Shown: positions 26,611 to 35,259 of the stretch, piece after piece | How positions within the stretch are numbered: the stretch's first letter is position 1 | Layout of the letters: each line of letters begins with the position of its first letter | From: VXPQ01 sp965232485 | GTDB lineage: Bacteria > Bacteroidota > Rhodothermia > Rhodothermales > VXPQ01 | Reading direction: 5' to 3' | Assembly (NCBI GenBank): GCA_965232485.1 | Contig: OZ246975.1 | Coordinates: 1,116,001-1,180,000 of the forward strand | DNA length: 64,000 nucleotides | Made by a program: the position numbers and the translations under genes | The notes under the pieces: generated by a model | What the model saw: only the letters and a program-made list of their open reading frames with translations | Told to the model about the DNA's origin: nothing | The model's database searches: none

Positions 26611-27177
26611 CTATTCTTTTCGCCCCATGTATTCCTCGAAAGTAACGTCCGCGAACGCTTCGCTTCCGATGTAATCCAGCACGTCCAGAAAATTCGGCGG
26701 CGTTATGAAACCAGGCAAACGCGTGATGTATTTTCCGTCCTGGTCCAGAAAAACGGTGGTCGGAAACCCCGAAGCGCCCAAACCCGCCGCCATTTCCGAA
26801 GGGGTCAGCGTATACTCGCGGAAACGAAGGCTATCCTCGGTGTTTTCTGCATCCAGACGCGTCAGCACGAAGTGGTCCCGGATATACGCCTGCACCGCAT
26901 CGTCCGCATAGACCTCGCGCTGTAACCGGCGGCACCAGGGGCACCATACCGCATACACGTCCACGATCAATTTTTTGTCCTGCGCTTCGGCCTGCATGAC
27001 GGCTTCTTCGAAGGCTTTCCAGTCCAGCCCTTCGGCCGGTACGCTGGCGTCTTGCGCATGCGCCCATGCCGGAGCAAACAGACACGCTGCACAGACAAAC
27101 AAGCCAACGAGGCCGACAAGGCCCCGCGACCTGCCCGGCGCAATAAACGATCCCGCAAATAATCCAGTGCGATGCAT
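26611..27177 (-). CDS. Secreted thioredoxin-fold protein (CPWC)
   Basis: This is a 188-residue protein with a long N-terminal signal peptide (hydrophobic about 19-38, cleavage near AHAQ). The thioredoxin fold begins with KKLIVDVYAVWCPWCRRLQREVY, giving the redox pair C79/C82. A later GASGFPTTVFLDQDGKYI supplies the cis-proline loop. The DUF255/thioredoxin_7 arrangement suggests a periplasmic disulfide reductase or oxidoreductase. It lies just upstream of the plsC-like gene in the same direction, with no functional link evident. Confidence 0.85.
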   Translation of the reverse strand: MHRTGLFAGSFIAPGRSRGLVGLVGLFVCAACLFAPAWAHAQDASVPAEGLDWKAFEEAVMQAEAQDKKLIVDVYAVWCPWCRRLQREVYADDAVQAYIRDHFVLTRLDAENTEDSLRFREYTLTPSEMAAGLGASGFPTTVFLDQDGKYITRLPGFITPPNFLDVLDYIGSEAFADVTFEEYMGRKE

Positions 27178-27182
27178 GGCGC

Positions 27183-28346
27183 TCAGGGAAGCAACGCTTC
27201 GTAAATATGCATAAAGCGTTTGGATACCGAATCCGGGTTAAAAGTTTCGAAAACACGGGGAATATTCCGCCGCCACCGCTCCCGAAGCGATTTTTGGGCG
27301 ACCGCGCGGCGCAAGGCGTCCGTCAGCGCGGCCTGATTGCCGGGTTCGCACAAGGCTCCTACGTCGTGCGGCGCCACCACGCGGCGGATTTCGGGCAAAT
27401 CCGAGGCAATGACTGGAAGGCCCGCCATCAGGTATTCGAATAATTTGTTCGGCAACGCAAAACGACGATTCAGACAGGTGTCCCGGAGCGGCGTTACGCC
27501 CAGGTCGGCGGCGGCAGTGCGCTCCAGCAACCGATCCGACGGCACGGGATCGACGAAATGGACCCGCCGCGCAACGCCAAGGGCTTCCGCCTGCTCCTGC
27601 AACGCAGAACGAAGCGGTCCGCCGCCGAGAAACACGAGCGCGGCCCCTTCGATATCCCGCATGGCGGCCACCAGCTCCTCGCAACCGCGCTCTTTCATCA
27701 TGTGGCCCTGATGCAAAATGGTTACGATATCCGGATTGAGGCCCGGCGCAAGCGGAGCGGGACGGGACGGGACGGGCTTCCGGGTCGGAATATTGTAGAG
27801 TACGGCGGGGCGAGCGACGCCATAAGTCGCAGTCAGGCGATCCGCAATGGCGTCGCCGACTGTCAGGAGGGCGTCGGCTCGACGGATGTACCGGCGTTCG
27901 AGCAGGCTCCAGAATACGCGCGACCAGGGCTTCCCGACCGTGGCGGGAACATGCGGATAGAGTTCCCGGACATCGTAGACTACGCGGGCGCCGCATGGTT
28001 GGGCCGCGGCCCATGCGGCGGGCAGCACATACAACCCCGAGGCATGAAACACGCGAGCCGGGGTTTCGAGGAGCGCCTGGCGCATGCGGCGGTGCAATTC
28101 CCAAAAGAAAGGCGGGCCGGAAGGGGCAGAAATGGAGATCGCGTCGATCCGAACGCCCGGCATGTCCAGTATGTCTGGTCTTTCCGGCTCGTCGAACGCG
28201 CCGGACCCGGCAGCCACGACCCGAACGCGCCGCCCGGCGGCGGCAAGCAACCTGAGTTGCCGAAGCGCCCTCGAATTGTTGCGCAGGTCGCCCTGAAGCG
28301 CGAAGGCTACGTCAAACGGGTTCCTGACGTGCACGGAAGAAGGCAA
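27183..28346 (-). CDS. Family 4 glycosyltransferase (GT-B fold)
   Basis: This is a 387-residue protein. The C-terminal half has the glycosyltransferase group 1 pattern: ILHQGHMMKERGCEELVAAM, ALVFLGGGPLRSALQEQAEALG, RVHFVDPVP, LLERTAAADLGVTPLRD, LPNKLFEYLMAGLPVIASDLPEIRRVV, the EX7E-type nucleotide-sugar site. The N-terminal half is the acceptor domain (RRVRVVAAGSGAF, VVYDVRELYPHVPA). It is not BshA: the typical BshA N-terminus is absent. It ends 5 nt before the thioredoxin gene. Acceptor and donor sugar unknown. Confidence 0.88.
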   Translation of the reverse strand: MPSSVHVRNPFDVAFALQGDLRNNSRALRQLRLLAAAGRRVRVVAAGSGAFDEPERPDILDMPGVRIDAISISAPSGPPFFWELHRRMRQALLETPARVFHASGLYVLPAAWAAAQPCGARVVYDVRELYPHVPATVGKPWSRVFWSLLERRYIRRADALLTVGDAIADRLTATYGVARPAVLYNIPTRKPVPSRPAPLAPGLNPDIVTILHQGHMMKERGCEELVAAMRDIEGAALVFLGGGPLRSALQEQAEALGVARRVHFVDPVPSDRLLERTAAADLGVTPLRDTCLNRRFALPNKLFEYLMAGLPVIASDLPEIRRVVAPHDVGALCEPGNQAALTDALRRAVAQKSLRERWRRNIPRVFETFNPDSVSKRFMHIYEALLP

Positions 28347-28490
28347 AGCAGGTGAAACGAATCAAGGGAAAATCGCAAGGCGTCGGATCGGCGAAGCGCG
28401 CGGAGGTCCGCCTGCGCAATTTTCCGGATACCCTCTGCCAGAAAACAGCCGCTATCGGCCGACGACTGGGCCGGAAACGGACTGCGCAGG

Positions 28491-28838
28491 CTATTGCGTC
28501 AATGCCCAGGAAAGAAAGGAGGCGAACAGGGCAAGCGTTATCGCCATGTTTACGCCTACCATCCATTTCAGCGTGGCAACCTCGGCTTTCACGGCAGCGC
28601 CATCCGATTTCAGCACGGCGACGTCGGACTTCAGCACCGCGACGTCGGACTTCAGCACGGCAACGTCGGATTTCAACACGGCGACGTCCGTGCGTACGGG
28701 GCTTATTTCACTCCGCACGAAGTCTTTCGTAGCGATTTCCTTGTTTTGCGCTCCGACAGCGTTCGCAATGGCTTTGGCCTGTTTCTGTTCGACGCCTGCG
28801 GCGGCAAGGTCTTCGGCGATGGCAAGGGTGCTAATCAT
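28491..28838 (-). CDS. Small membrane coiled-coil protein (DUF1640/CCDC90-like) with heptad tandem repeat
   Basis: This is a 115-residue protein: an N-terminal helix (MISTLAIAEDLAAAGVEQKQAKAIANAV), then SEISPVRTDVAVLKSD followed by further in-register DVAVLKS heptads encoded by 21-bp near-identical DNA repeats, then a C-terminal transmembrane helix (about 90-110, VGVNMAITLALFASFLSWAL). This is the DUF1640-type layout: coiled coil that trimerises ahead of a membrane anchor. The ATG at 28838 lies only 2 nt from the end of MITE copy 2, so the native leader has been replaced; the longer frame extending into the MITE is ignored. Function unknown. Confidence 0.75.
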   Translation of the reverse strand: MISTLAIAEDLAAAGVEQKQAKAIANAVGAQNKEIATKDFVRSEISPVRTDVAVLKSDVAVLKSDVAVLKSDVAVLKSDGAAVKAEVATLKWMVGVNMAITLALFASFLSWALTQ

Positions 28839-28840
28839 AA

Positions 28841-29095
28841 GGAAGCTCTGATTAAGTCCGCAAAGATTCAGATGCTGACAGGCGTGCGCTGGCAAGGAAT
28901 GACGAAGCAGCGTGGCAGGCCCCACGTAATGAGGAATGACACAGCCAGCGTGCGCCTGTCAGCCTCCCGAAGGGCGCTTCACGACCGAAACGCACCAAAT
29001 CCGCCGTGTTTTTCGCTGATTTCAATAACGCCATCATGTCGTTCTTTACGCGTGAAAGCGAAGCGCTGATCAAAGTGGAGTTAATCAGAGCTTCC
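28841..29095. mobile_element. MITE copy 2 (255 bp)
   Basis: Same element as at 22950-23204, same length, about 13 differences. Terminal inverted repeats GGAAGCTCTGATTAA (28841-28855) and TTAATCAGAGCTTCC (29081-29095). Flanks are TAA on the left and TTA on the right, which extend the inverted repeat rather than giving a clear target duplication. It lies between the coiled-coil gene start and the prmC stop (28839-29217); the remaining 120 bases (29096-29217) hold nothing I can identify. Confidence 0.9.
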
Positions 29096-29217
29096 TTAAC
29101 CTTTGCGGATGGTTTGCAGGGGATAAGTATGCCGTTGCGGGCATTCTGTTTCGCGATGGCCCATAAATTAACGTCCGAAATTCCCCGGTTTGACCCTGTC
29201 GTTGCAGGCGCAGGGAA

Positions 29218-30294
29218 TCACAGACGCCCCTTAAGACGCATTATCCGCCCAAACATAACCTCCCCGCTCAAAAATTCAGGCCGCATGGCGCTTCTCTCCC
29301 GACGACCCTTTTTGGGGGACCTTGCAGCGAGCGGACTATCCGGGCAAACATGATGCGCAGCAAAACGCTGCTCCCCCGCCATTCCCCCGACCGCACATCC
29401 TGCCCCCATTCGCCCCGCCCGCCGTCCGAGGACGATCCGGTCCCGCCCCGCCATATCCTTCCTGAGCGAAACCTCCGCATAGCCCGCCGCAACCAGCAAC
29501 CCGCGCACGGAATCCCCGTAATCCGCATGCGTCTCCAGCGCAAGCCACCCTCCCGGCCGAATCGCCCGCAGGCCATGCTGCGCCAACCGGCGGTAAAAAA
29601 CGAGCGGATCGCCCGGCGCAACCAGCGCCACAGACGGCTCCCAGTCCCGCGTCTCCTCCGATAATGCCGCCATTTCTTCCTCCGGGACATACGGCGGATT
29701 GGAAATCAGCAGATCAAATCCGGAAGGAACCCGCTCCAGAAAATCCTCTGCCAGCATATCCGCCGCAATCCACGCCACGGCCAAGCCATGCGCCGCCGCG
29801 CTGCGCCGAGCCACGGCAAGCGCCGCCTCCGACACATCGCACGCATACACCCGGGCGTCGGGCCGGGCCGCTCGGATAGCCAATGCAATGCAACCGCTCC
29901 CCGTACCCGCGTCGAGCGCGACGGGCGGCCTGTCCGTCGTAAGGCAAGACAACGCCGCCTCGACCAGTTCCTCTGTTTCGGGACGCGGAACAAGCACGTC
30001 CGGCGTTACAACCATGCGCAGGCCCATGAATTCCGTATAGCCCAGGATATACTGCGCCGGTTCGCGCCGCAACCGACGCGCCAGCATCTCGCCAAAACAC
30101 AGAGCGGCCCCGGAATCGACCCGCTCCCAGGACGCCGCGTATAATCCGGCCCGGGACATCCCGAGCGCCTCGCACAAGAGCCATTCCGCGTTGCGGCGCG
30201 GCGCATCAATCCCGGCGGCGGCCAACCGTCGCACGGCGTCTTCCAGAAGAATCCTCACAACATCTCCTTGCCTTTCATGCAAACCCATGGACAT
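29218..30294 (-). CDS. prmC: Peptide chain release factor N5-glutamine methyltransferase, with C-terminal extension
   Basis: This is a 358-residue SAM-dependent enzyme that methylates the GGQ glutamine of RF1/RF2. Motifs: helical N-domain (about 10-90), LVPRPETEELVE (101-112), SAM loop LDAGTGSGCIALAI (127-140) and catalytic ISNPPYVPEEE (197-207). The family usually ends near residue 285-295; here a further 60-odd residues rich in Arg, Gly and Met follow (from about GRMGAGCAVGGM). The tail could be a readthrough caused by loss of the normal stop. A second in-frame ATG at codon 3 could be the start. Confidence 0.93.
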   Translation of the reverse strand: MSMGLHERQGDVVRILLEDAVRRLAAAGIDAPRRNAEWLLCEALGMSRAGLYAASWERVDSGAALCFGEMLARRLRREPAQYILGYTEFMGLRMVVTPDVLVPRPETEELVEAALSCLTTDRPPVALDAGTGSGCIALAIRAARPDARVYACDVSEAALAVARRSAAAHGLAVAWIAADMLAEDFLERVPSGFDLLISNPPYVPEEEMAALSEETRDWEPSVALVAPGDPLVFYRRLAQHGLRAIRPGGWLALETHADYGDSVRGLLVAAGYAEVSLRKDMAGRDRIVLGRRAGRMGAGCAVGGMAGEQRFAAHHVCPDSPLAARSPKKGRRERSAMRPEFLSGEVMFGRIMRLKGRL

Positions 30295-30299
30295 CCGTT

Positions 30300-30324
30300 A
30301 GTATATTAAGGGCACTCTGATTAA
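30300..30324 (+). repeat. Solo MITE-like end / candidate promoter element upstream of glgP
   Basis: The 25-nt stretch runs AGTATATTAAGGG then CACTCTGATTAA. It matches, with two mismatches and in inverted orientation, 42281-42305 upstream of efp. Its CTCTGATTAAG part is shared with the MITE terminus. It lies about 50 nt before the glgP start and contains a TATATT that could act as a -10 box. Confidence 0.45.
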
Positions 30325-30372
30325 GGCGCGCTTGCATAGCGCGGCATACGCCATCGAATCAATCGCCGCTGT

Positions 30373-32418
30373 ATGAATACGTACGAAAAACTCGAAGCGC
30401 TCGCAAAAAATCTCTGGTGGAGCTGGAATCCCGAAGTCCTCAATATCTTCGAACGCCTGGACCCGACAACGTTCCGGAACGCCAAAAACAACCCGATCGC
30501 CGTACTCCGAACATGCTCCCCGGAGACCCCGTTCGACCCCGCCCTGACAAGCGACATAGACACGGCGTACGCCGCCCTGTCCGCCTACCTTGAGGCGCCT
30601 TGCCCGGACCCGAACGCCCCCCGCACCAGCTACTTCTGTATGGAATTCGGCTTGCACGAAAGCCTGCCCATCTATGCGGGCGGACTGGGTATCCTGGCGG
30701 GAGATCATGCGAAAGCCGCCTCGGACCTCTCCATCCCCTTCACAGCGATCGGCCTGTTCCTGAAGCAGGGATACTTCGAGCAATACTTCACCGGGGACGG
30801 ATGGCAACTGGAGCGATACCCCGCGCTTGATCCGGCGAACCATCCCCTCGAACTCGTTTGCGGAAAGGATGGAAAACCTTGCCTGGTCACCGTCCATTTC
30901 GGGAACGACCCGATCCGGGTACAGGCATGGCGGGTCCGCATCGGACGGGCCACCCTGTACTTGCTTGACACCCATGTCGAGGACAACCCGGAAGAATTCC
31001 GAAACACGACGGCCCGATTGTACCAGGGCGGGCGCCGCATGCGGCTTCAGCAGGAAATCGTGCTCGGGGTCGGGGGCGTCCGGCTCCTGCGCGCGCTGGG
31101 CGAGGAAACGGACGTATACCATATGAACGAAGGCCATTGCGCCTTCCTGTCCCTTGAATTGCTCCGCGAACATATGGCCCTCGGCAAAAGCCGGGAGGAA
31201 GCCGTCCTGGCCGTGCGCAAGCAGTGCGTATTCACGACGCACACCCCCGTCCTGGCCGGACACGACCGGTTCGACCCCGGCATGTTCCTCAGCGAAATGA
31301 GTGCGATGCGAGAAGAACTGGGACACAGCGAACGCGACCTGATGGCCTACGGGCGGGTGGACGAAGGCAACCCCGGCGAATGGTTCACCATGACTGTGCT
31401 GGGCCTGAACATGTCGCGCTGCGCCAACGGCGTTTCCCAACGCAACGGGTATGTAGCCCGGCGCCAATGGCGCCCCATGTTTCCGGAACGTCGCGTACAG
31501 GATGTGCCCATCGGCGCCATTACGAACGGAATCCATATCGCCACCTGGGCCGTCCCGGCGGCGCGCGCATTCCTTGAAAAGCAACTCGGGGACTGGAAAA
31601 AACATGCCGACGACCTGCGCTTCTGGCGAAGCATCGACAACATTTCGGACGAGGCGTTGTGGGAATACCGCAACGACCTGCGCCGGCGCCTGATCCGCTT
31701 TGCCGGAGAACATGTCGAAAAACGGTCCCTCTCCATCCCCTGCGAACTTGATCCCGACGCGCTCACGATCGGCTTCGCCCGGCGCTTCGCCACCTACAAA
31801 CGCGCCCCGCTCCTGTTCACGGACATGGAACGGGCCCGGGCGCTGTTCGAAAACCCGGAACGCCCGATCCAGATCATCTACGCCGGCAAATCGCATCCGG
31901 AAGACGAAAGCGGCAAACAATTCATCCGGCAGATTCTGGACGCCGCCCGGCAACCCGGATTCCAGGGCCGCATCGCGTTTCTCGAGAATTACAACATAGA
32001 GATCGGTCGGATGCTGATTTCGGGGTGCGACGTCTGGCTGAACAACCCCCGCAGCCCTATGGAAGCCAGCGGCACGAGCGGCCAGAAAGTGGCCGTGCAC
32101 GGCGGACTCAATCTGTCCGTGCTGGACGGGTGGTGGCCGGAAGGATACAACGGAGAAAACGGCTGGGCCATCGGGCATGGATACGCCGACGGCAGCTTCG
32201 GCGAGGAAGAACTGGACCGCCGGGACGCCGAAAGCCTCTATCGGCAACTCGAACAGGGCGTCGTCCCGGCGTTTTACGAGCGGGACGGTCGCGGCGTCCC
32301 GACGCAGTGGATCGGGCAGATGCGCGCGGCTATGGCGGAACTGACGCCCCGGTTCTCCGCAATGCGCATGGTGAAGGAATACGCCAAAACCATGTACTTC
32401 GCCTCCGACGAATCGTAG
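30373..32418 (+). CDS. glgP: Alpha-glucan phosphorylase (GT35)
   Basis: This is a 681-residue enzyme and the only convincing plus-strand protein gene. It releases glucose-1-phosphate from glycogen or maltodextrin. It opens with the DUF3417-type domain (LAKNLWWSWNPEVLNIFERLDP), then YFCMEFGLHESLPIYAGGLGILAGDH, TTHTPVLAGHDRF, GAITNGIHIATW, ARRFATYKRAPLL, and the PLP site region EASGTSGQKVAVHGGLNLS with the cofactor lysine in GQK. Length fits the short bacterial/archaeal phosphorylase subfamily rather than the 800-plus-residue E. coli type. It converges on the nhaC-like gene with only 10 bases between stops. Confidence 0.95.
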   Translation: MNTYEKLEALAKNLWWSWNPEVLNIFERLDPTTFRNAKNNPIAVLRTCSPETPFDPALTSDIDTAYAALSAYLEAPCPDPNAPRTSYFCMEFGLHESLPIYAGGLGILAGDHAKAASDLSIPFTAIGLFLKQGYFEQYFTGDGWQLERYPALDPANHPLELVCGKDGKPCLVTVHFGNDPIRVQAWRVRIGRATLYLLDTHVEDNPEEFRNTTARLYQGGRRMRLQQEIVLGVGGVRLLRALGEETDVYHMNEGHCAFLSLELLREHMALGKSREEAVLAVRKQCVFTTHTPVLAGHDRFDPGMFLSEMSAMREELGHSERDLMAYGRVDEGNPGEWFTMTVLGLNMSRCANGVSQRNGYVARRQWRPMFPERRVQDVPIGAITNGIHIATWAVPAARAFLEKQLGDWKKHADDLRFWRSIDNISDEALWEYRNDLRRRLIRFAGEHVEKRSLSIPCELDPDALTIGFARRFATYKRAPLLFTDMERARALFENPERPIQIIYAGKSHPEDESGKQFIRQILDAARQPGFQGRIAFLENYNIEIGRMLISGCDVWLNNPRSPMEASGTSGQKVAVHGGLNLSVLDGWWPEGYNGENGWAIGHGYADGSFGEEELDRRDAESLYRQLEQGVVPAFYERDGRGVPTQWIGQMRAAMAELTPRFSAMRMVKEYAKTMYFASDES

Positions 32419-32433
32419 GACAGGCCCCCTACG
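32414..32433. terminator. Short hairpin between convergent glgP and nhaC-like genes
   Basis: CGTAGG (32414-32419) pairs with CCTACG (32428-32433) around an 8-nt loop spanning both stop regions. It could act bidirectionally, but the stem is short and there is no T-run, so terminator function is tentative. Confidence 0.3.
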
Positions 32434-33853
32434 TCGCCAATCCCGCCGCGACGTAGGCCAGCAGCGTCGCGCCCGCCACGACCAGCGCATAGGGCATTTG
32501 CGAACGCACATGGTCTATGTGGTCGCACGCCGCCGACATGGACGAAATAATGGACGTGTCGGAGAGCGGCGAAGCGTAATCCCCGAAAACGCCCCCGGAC
32601 AGCACGGCGCCCACCATCAGCGGAGCCGAAATGCCGCCTCCTTCCGCCAGGGGAAGCGCAATGGGCAGCAGCAAGGCGAACCCCGTCCAGGAAGAACCCA
32701 GCGCAAACGACACGAACCCCCCGATCAAAAACACGGCGGCGGGCATCCACCACGCCGGGCCGCCCGCATCCAGCAGACCCGCTACGTAGGCGCCCATCTC
32801 CATTTCCCGCGCCACGCGCCCCAGCGCAAAAGCCAATACCACCAGAAACGTCACGCCGACCATGCCGGAAGACCCTTTCAACACCTGATCCATCGCATCC
32901 CCGATGGGCATCGCGGAGCGCCCGCCGCGCGGCAAGGCATACAACGCCATGGCGACAATAACCGCCGCGCCCACGGCCCACAACACCGCCGTCGAACCGC
33001 TGCCCTGCATGATATTTCCGGCGCCCGTCACGTACAGCCCCACGAAAATCATCCCCACCATGACAAACAGGGGAATCATCAGGTCGCGGGCGAGCCGGGG
33101 AGCATTCGGGAGCGGCTCGATTCCCGCCAGTTCATCGGCGATGAGCGGTTTCGATCCGGGCCGGGTGAGCGCGCCCGTCTGCGCCGCCCGCGCCTCCGCC
33201 CGCTTCATGGAGCCGAATCCCCAGCCCGTCCAGGCCAGAACGAGCGCAAAAACGATGGCCCCTATGCTGAAGAAATTGAACAACAACGACTGCGCAAGGA
33301 GGGATACCGCCGCGCCGTCCGCTATGCCTTGCGCCGCCAGCAGGCCGAGCAAATACGCCCCCCACCCGTTCAGGGGCAAGGACATGCATACCGGCGCGCT
33401 CGTGGCGTCGCAATAAAACGCCAGTTTTTCCCGGGGCAGTTTCAGTTTGTCGAATAGCGGACGACTGACCGCCCCGACGGTCAGAGACGTAATATTCGAC
33501 TCCACGAACACCACCATCCCCACGGCCCAGGCCAGCAGTTCAGCGCCTCTCCGCGACGTACCCCACCCCCGTCGCTGCGCCCACGCCACAAAGCCGCGCA
33601 CGCCGCCGGAAGCCTGCATCAGCGCAATGAGGCCGCCCACGAGCAGGCAGAAAAAAATAATGCGCGTATTGCCTGCGTCTTCAAAAACCGCCACCAGTTG
33701 CGCCGCCAGTTCCCCCAGGCCCCGAATCGGATTGCCGCCCGCAAGAATGATCGTCCCGACCCATAGTCCGGCCAGCAGGGACAAATACACCCGCCGGGTC
33801 CACAGCGCGAGGAAAATCGCAATAACGGGGGGCAACAGAACAATCCAGTCCAC
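32429..33853 (-). CDS. NhaC-family Na+/H+ antiporter-like membrane protein
   Basis: This is a 474-residue polytopic protein with about 11-12 membrane helices. NhaC-family landmarks: RRVYLSLLAGLWVGTIIL near the N-terminus, VGGLIALMQASGGVRGF, WAVGMVVFVESNITSLTVGAVSRPL, CDATSAPVCMSLPLNGWGAYL, LGSSWTGFALLLPIALPL and VLSGGVFGDYASPLSDTSIISS. These motifs fit NhaC-type exchangers including malate/lactate:Na+ variants, so the exchanged ion is not certain. It acts in the inner membrane in ion/pH homeostasis. Confidence 0.88.
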   Translation of the reverse strand: MDWIVLLPPVIAIFLALWTRRVYLSLLAGLWVGTIILAGGNPIRGLGELAAQLVAVFEDAGNTRIIFFCLLVGGLIALMQASGGVRGFVAWAQRRGWGTSRRGAELLAWAVGMVVFVESNITSLTVGAVSRPLFDKLKLPREKLAFYCDATSAPVCMSLPLNGWGAYLLGLLAAQGIADGAAVSLLAQSLLFNFFSIGAIVFALVLAWTGWGFGSMKRAEARAAQTGALTRPGSKPLIADELAGIEPLPNAPRLARDLMIPLFVMVGMIFVGLYVTGAGNIMQGSGSTAVLWAVGAAVIVAMALYALPRGGRSAMPIGDAMDQVLKGSSGMVGVTFLVVLAFALGRVAREMEMGAYVAGLLDAGGPAWWMPAAVFLIGGFVSFALGSSWTGFALLLPIALPLAEGGGISAPLMVGAVLSGGVFGDYASPLSDTSIISSMSAACDHIDHVRSQMPYALVVAGATLLAYVAAGLAT

Positions 33854-33883
33854 GGAATCGGCGGGCCATGCAGAAACGAACGA

Positions 33884-34468
33884 TCACGCGGGCGCGTTGC
33901 CCGGCTTCCATTTGATATTACACCCTATGGAAGGAACCTGGTTGGGCATAACCTCCCCGGACGCATGCAACCGGTCGAGCGCGGCGTACAAGTCTTTGCC
34001 CGTCGCCACGCCCAAGCCGGGACGCGTATCGTCGTAGCGTCCCCGGTAAACCAGTTTCCTGTCCGAATCGTATGCGAAAAAATCGGGCGTGCACACGGCG
34101 CCGTACGCCTTGGCGACCTCCTGCGTTTCGTCGTACAGGTATGGAAAGGGATATTTCTTTGCGGCGGCCCGCTTCGCCATGGCCTCGAACGAGTCTTCCG
34201 GATGGGTCTCGGCGTCGTTGGCGTTGACGAGCACGAAATGCGCGCCCTTGCCCGCCCAGAAATCCGCGTGCTGGATCAACGCATCCTCCACATGCTTCGC
34301 GAACGGACAATGGTTGCAGGTAAATACGACGACCAGCGCGCCGCCGACGTAATCGTCGAGCCGTCGGCGACCGCCGGGCAGGCCGTCGGCGTCAGGGTTC
34401 GCGACGGGCAGATCGAAATACGGAGCCGTCGATCCGAGCTCCTCCATGGTCGAGTAGGTAAGGGCCAT
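33884..34468 (-). CDS. Thioredoxin/AhpC-TSA-fold protein (CNHC)
   Basis: This is a 194-residue cytoplasmic protein with a peroxiredoxin/thioredoxin-like core: ALVVVFTCNHCPFAKHVED with C51/C54, FVLVNANDAETHPEDSFEAM, and AVCTPDFFAYDSDRKLVYRGRYDD. This is the common AhpC/TSA-like family with a CNHCP motif. The ATG at 34468 (MALTYSTMEELGSTAP) matches the family start; the longer frame adds a basic unrelated leader. Partner unknown. Confidence 0.85.
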   Translation of the reverse strand: MALTYSTMEELGSTAPYFDLPVANPDADGLPGGRRRLDDYVGGALVVVFTCNHCPFAKHVEDALIQHADFWAGKGAHFVLVNANDAETHPEDSFEAMAKRAAAKKYPFPYLYDETQEVAKAYGAVCTPDFFAYDSDRKLVYRGRYDDTRPGLGVATGKDLYAALDRLHASGEVMPNQVPSIGCNIKWKPGNAPA

Positions 34469-34646
34469 AATTGCAGTCCTGAAAGATGCTGAAACAAGAA
34501 ACGTTGACGCAGCAGGCATGCGGAAACGACAACGAAACGACCTGCAAGATACGACATTCCTGAACCTTTCCCGGCGCATGCCCGATAACAGCGGATTTGC
34601 AAGACGGAACCGGGCCGGGAAAACCGCTTGCGCCTTTTTCGATCCC

Positions 34647-35228
34647 TCACCGATACAATTCCCGCTCCGTTATGATGGCGAGCGCCGCCGGCGGCGTCAT
34701 GCGGCGGATGGATTTTCCGGCGCGGAGACGCGCCCGTATGTCTGTGCTGGACAAGTCGATGCGCGGCGCATCGATGCGCTCCGAATAGTTTTCCAGGCCT
34801 TCCGGGATCGCCGCCTGCTCGTATCCCGCGCGCGGAAACACGATAAGCGGCGCAAGACGAACGATTTCTTCCGGTTCGCGCCACCGGGTAAAACCGGGCA
34901 ATTGATCGCTGCCCACGATGAGGCGAAACGTCGCGTCGGGATACTCCGCCCGTAACTTTCGCAGCGTTTCCACCGTATACGAGGTACCCCCTTGTCGCGT
35001 CTCTATTTCCGAGACCGCAAAATCCGCATCTCCCGCCGTGGCGGCCCGCACCATGGCCAGACGGTCTGCGGCAGGCGCCAGGTCCTCCCCGATTTTGAAC
35101 GGAGAACGGCTGTTCGGAACCCAAAGCACGCGATCCAGACCGCATCGCTCGCGCACCATCCTTGCAAGGAGAAGGTGCCCCATGTGCGGCGGATTAAAGG
35201 TTCCCCCGAAAATCCCGATGCGCCGCAC
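34647..35228 (-). CDS. nadD: Nicotinate-nucleotide adenylyltransferase
   Basis: This is a 193-residue protein from a GTG at 35228. It reads MRRIGIFGGTFNPPHMGHLLLA, the nucleotidyltransferase HxGH motif (H15, H18). VPNSRSPFK, the RLIVGSDQLPGFTRW stretch and ISSTDIR-like DLSSTDIRARL (STxxR) follow. It adenylates nicotinate mononucleotide in NAD synthesis. An ATG at 35306 is also in frame but would overlap the bamD 3' end by 47 nt and add an unconserved leader, so the GTG, 31 nt after the bamD stop, is preferred. Confidence 0.9.
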   Translation of the reverse strand: MRRIGIFGGTFNPPHMGHLLLARMVRERCGLDRVLWVPNSRSPFKIGEDLAPAADRLAMVRAATAGDADFAVSEIETRQGGTSYTVETLRKLRAEYPDATFRLIVGSDQLPGFTRWREPEEIVRLAPLIVFPRAGYEQAAIPEGLENYSERIDAPRIDLSSTDIRARLRAGKSIRRMTPPAALAIITERELYR

Positions 35229-35259
35229 GCTGTCCGTTGCGGATCCGGCCACGTAACGC

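Noticed and set aside
27183..28346. Glycosyltransferase as BshA (bacillithiol pathway)
   Set aside because: Attractive because bshB1 and bshC are present, but the N-terminal region and motif details do not match BshA; it is a generic GT4.
28852..29073. 73-codon frame conserved in both MITE copies (22961-23182 and 28852-29073)
   Set aside because: Conservation is explained by the DNA-level identity of the element; substitutions are not concentrated at third positions and no family match is evident. Internal inverted repeats explain the pattern better than coding.
30298..32511. 737-codon open frame on the minus strand opposite glgP
   Set aside because: It is antisense to a clear phosphorylase gene, has no recognisable motif, and long antisense frames are common in GC-rich DNA. 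Similar long shadows lie opposite leuS, valS, bamD/LpoA-like and the 1170-residue gene.
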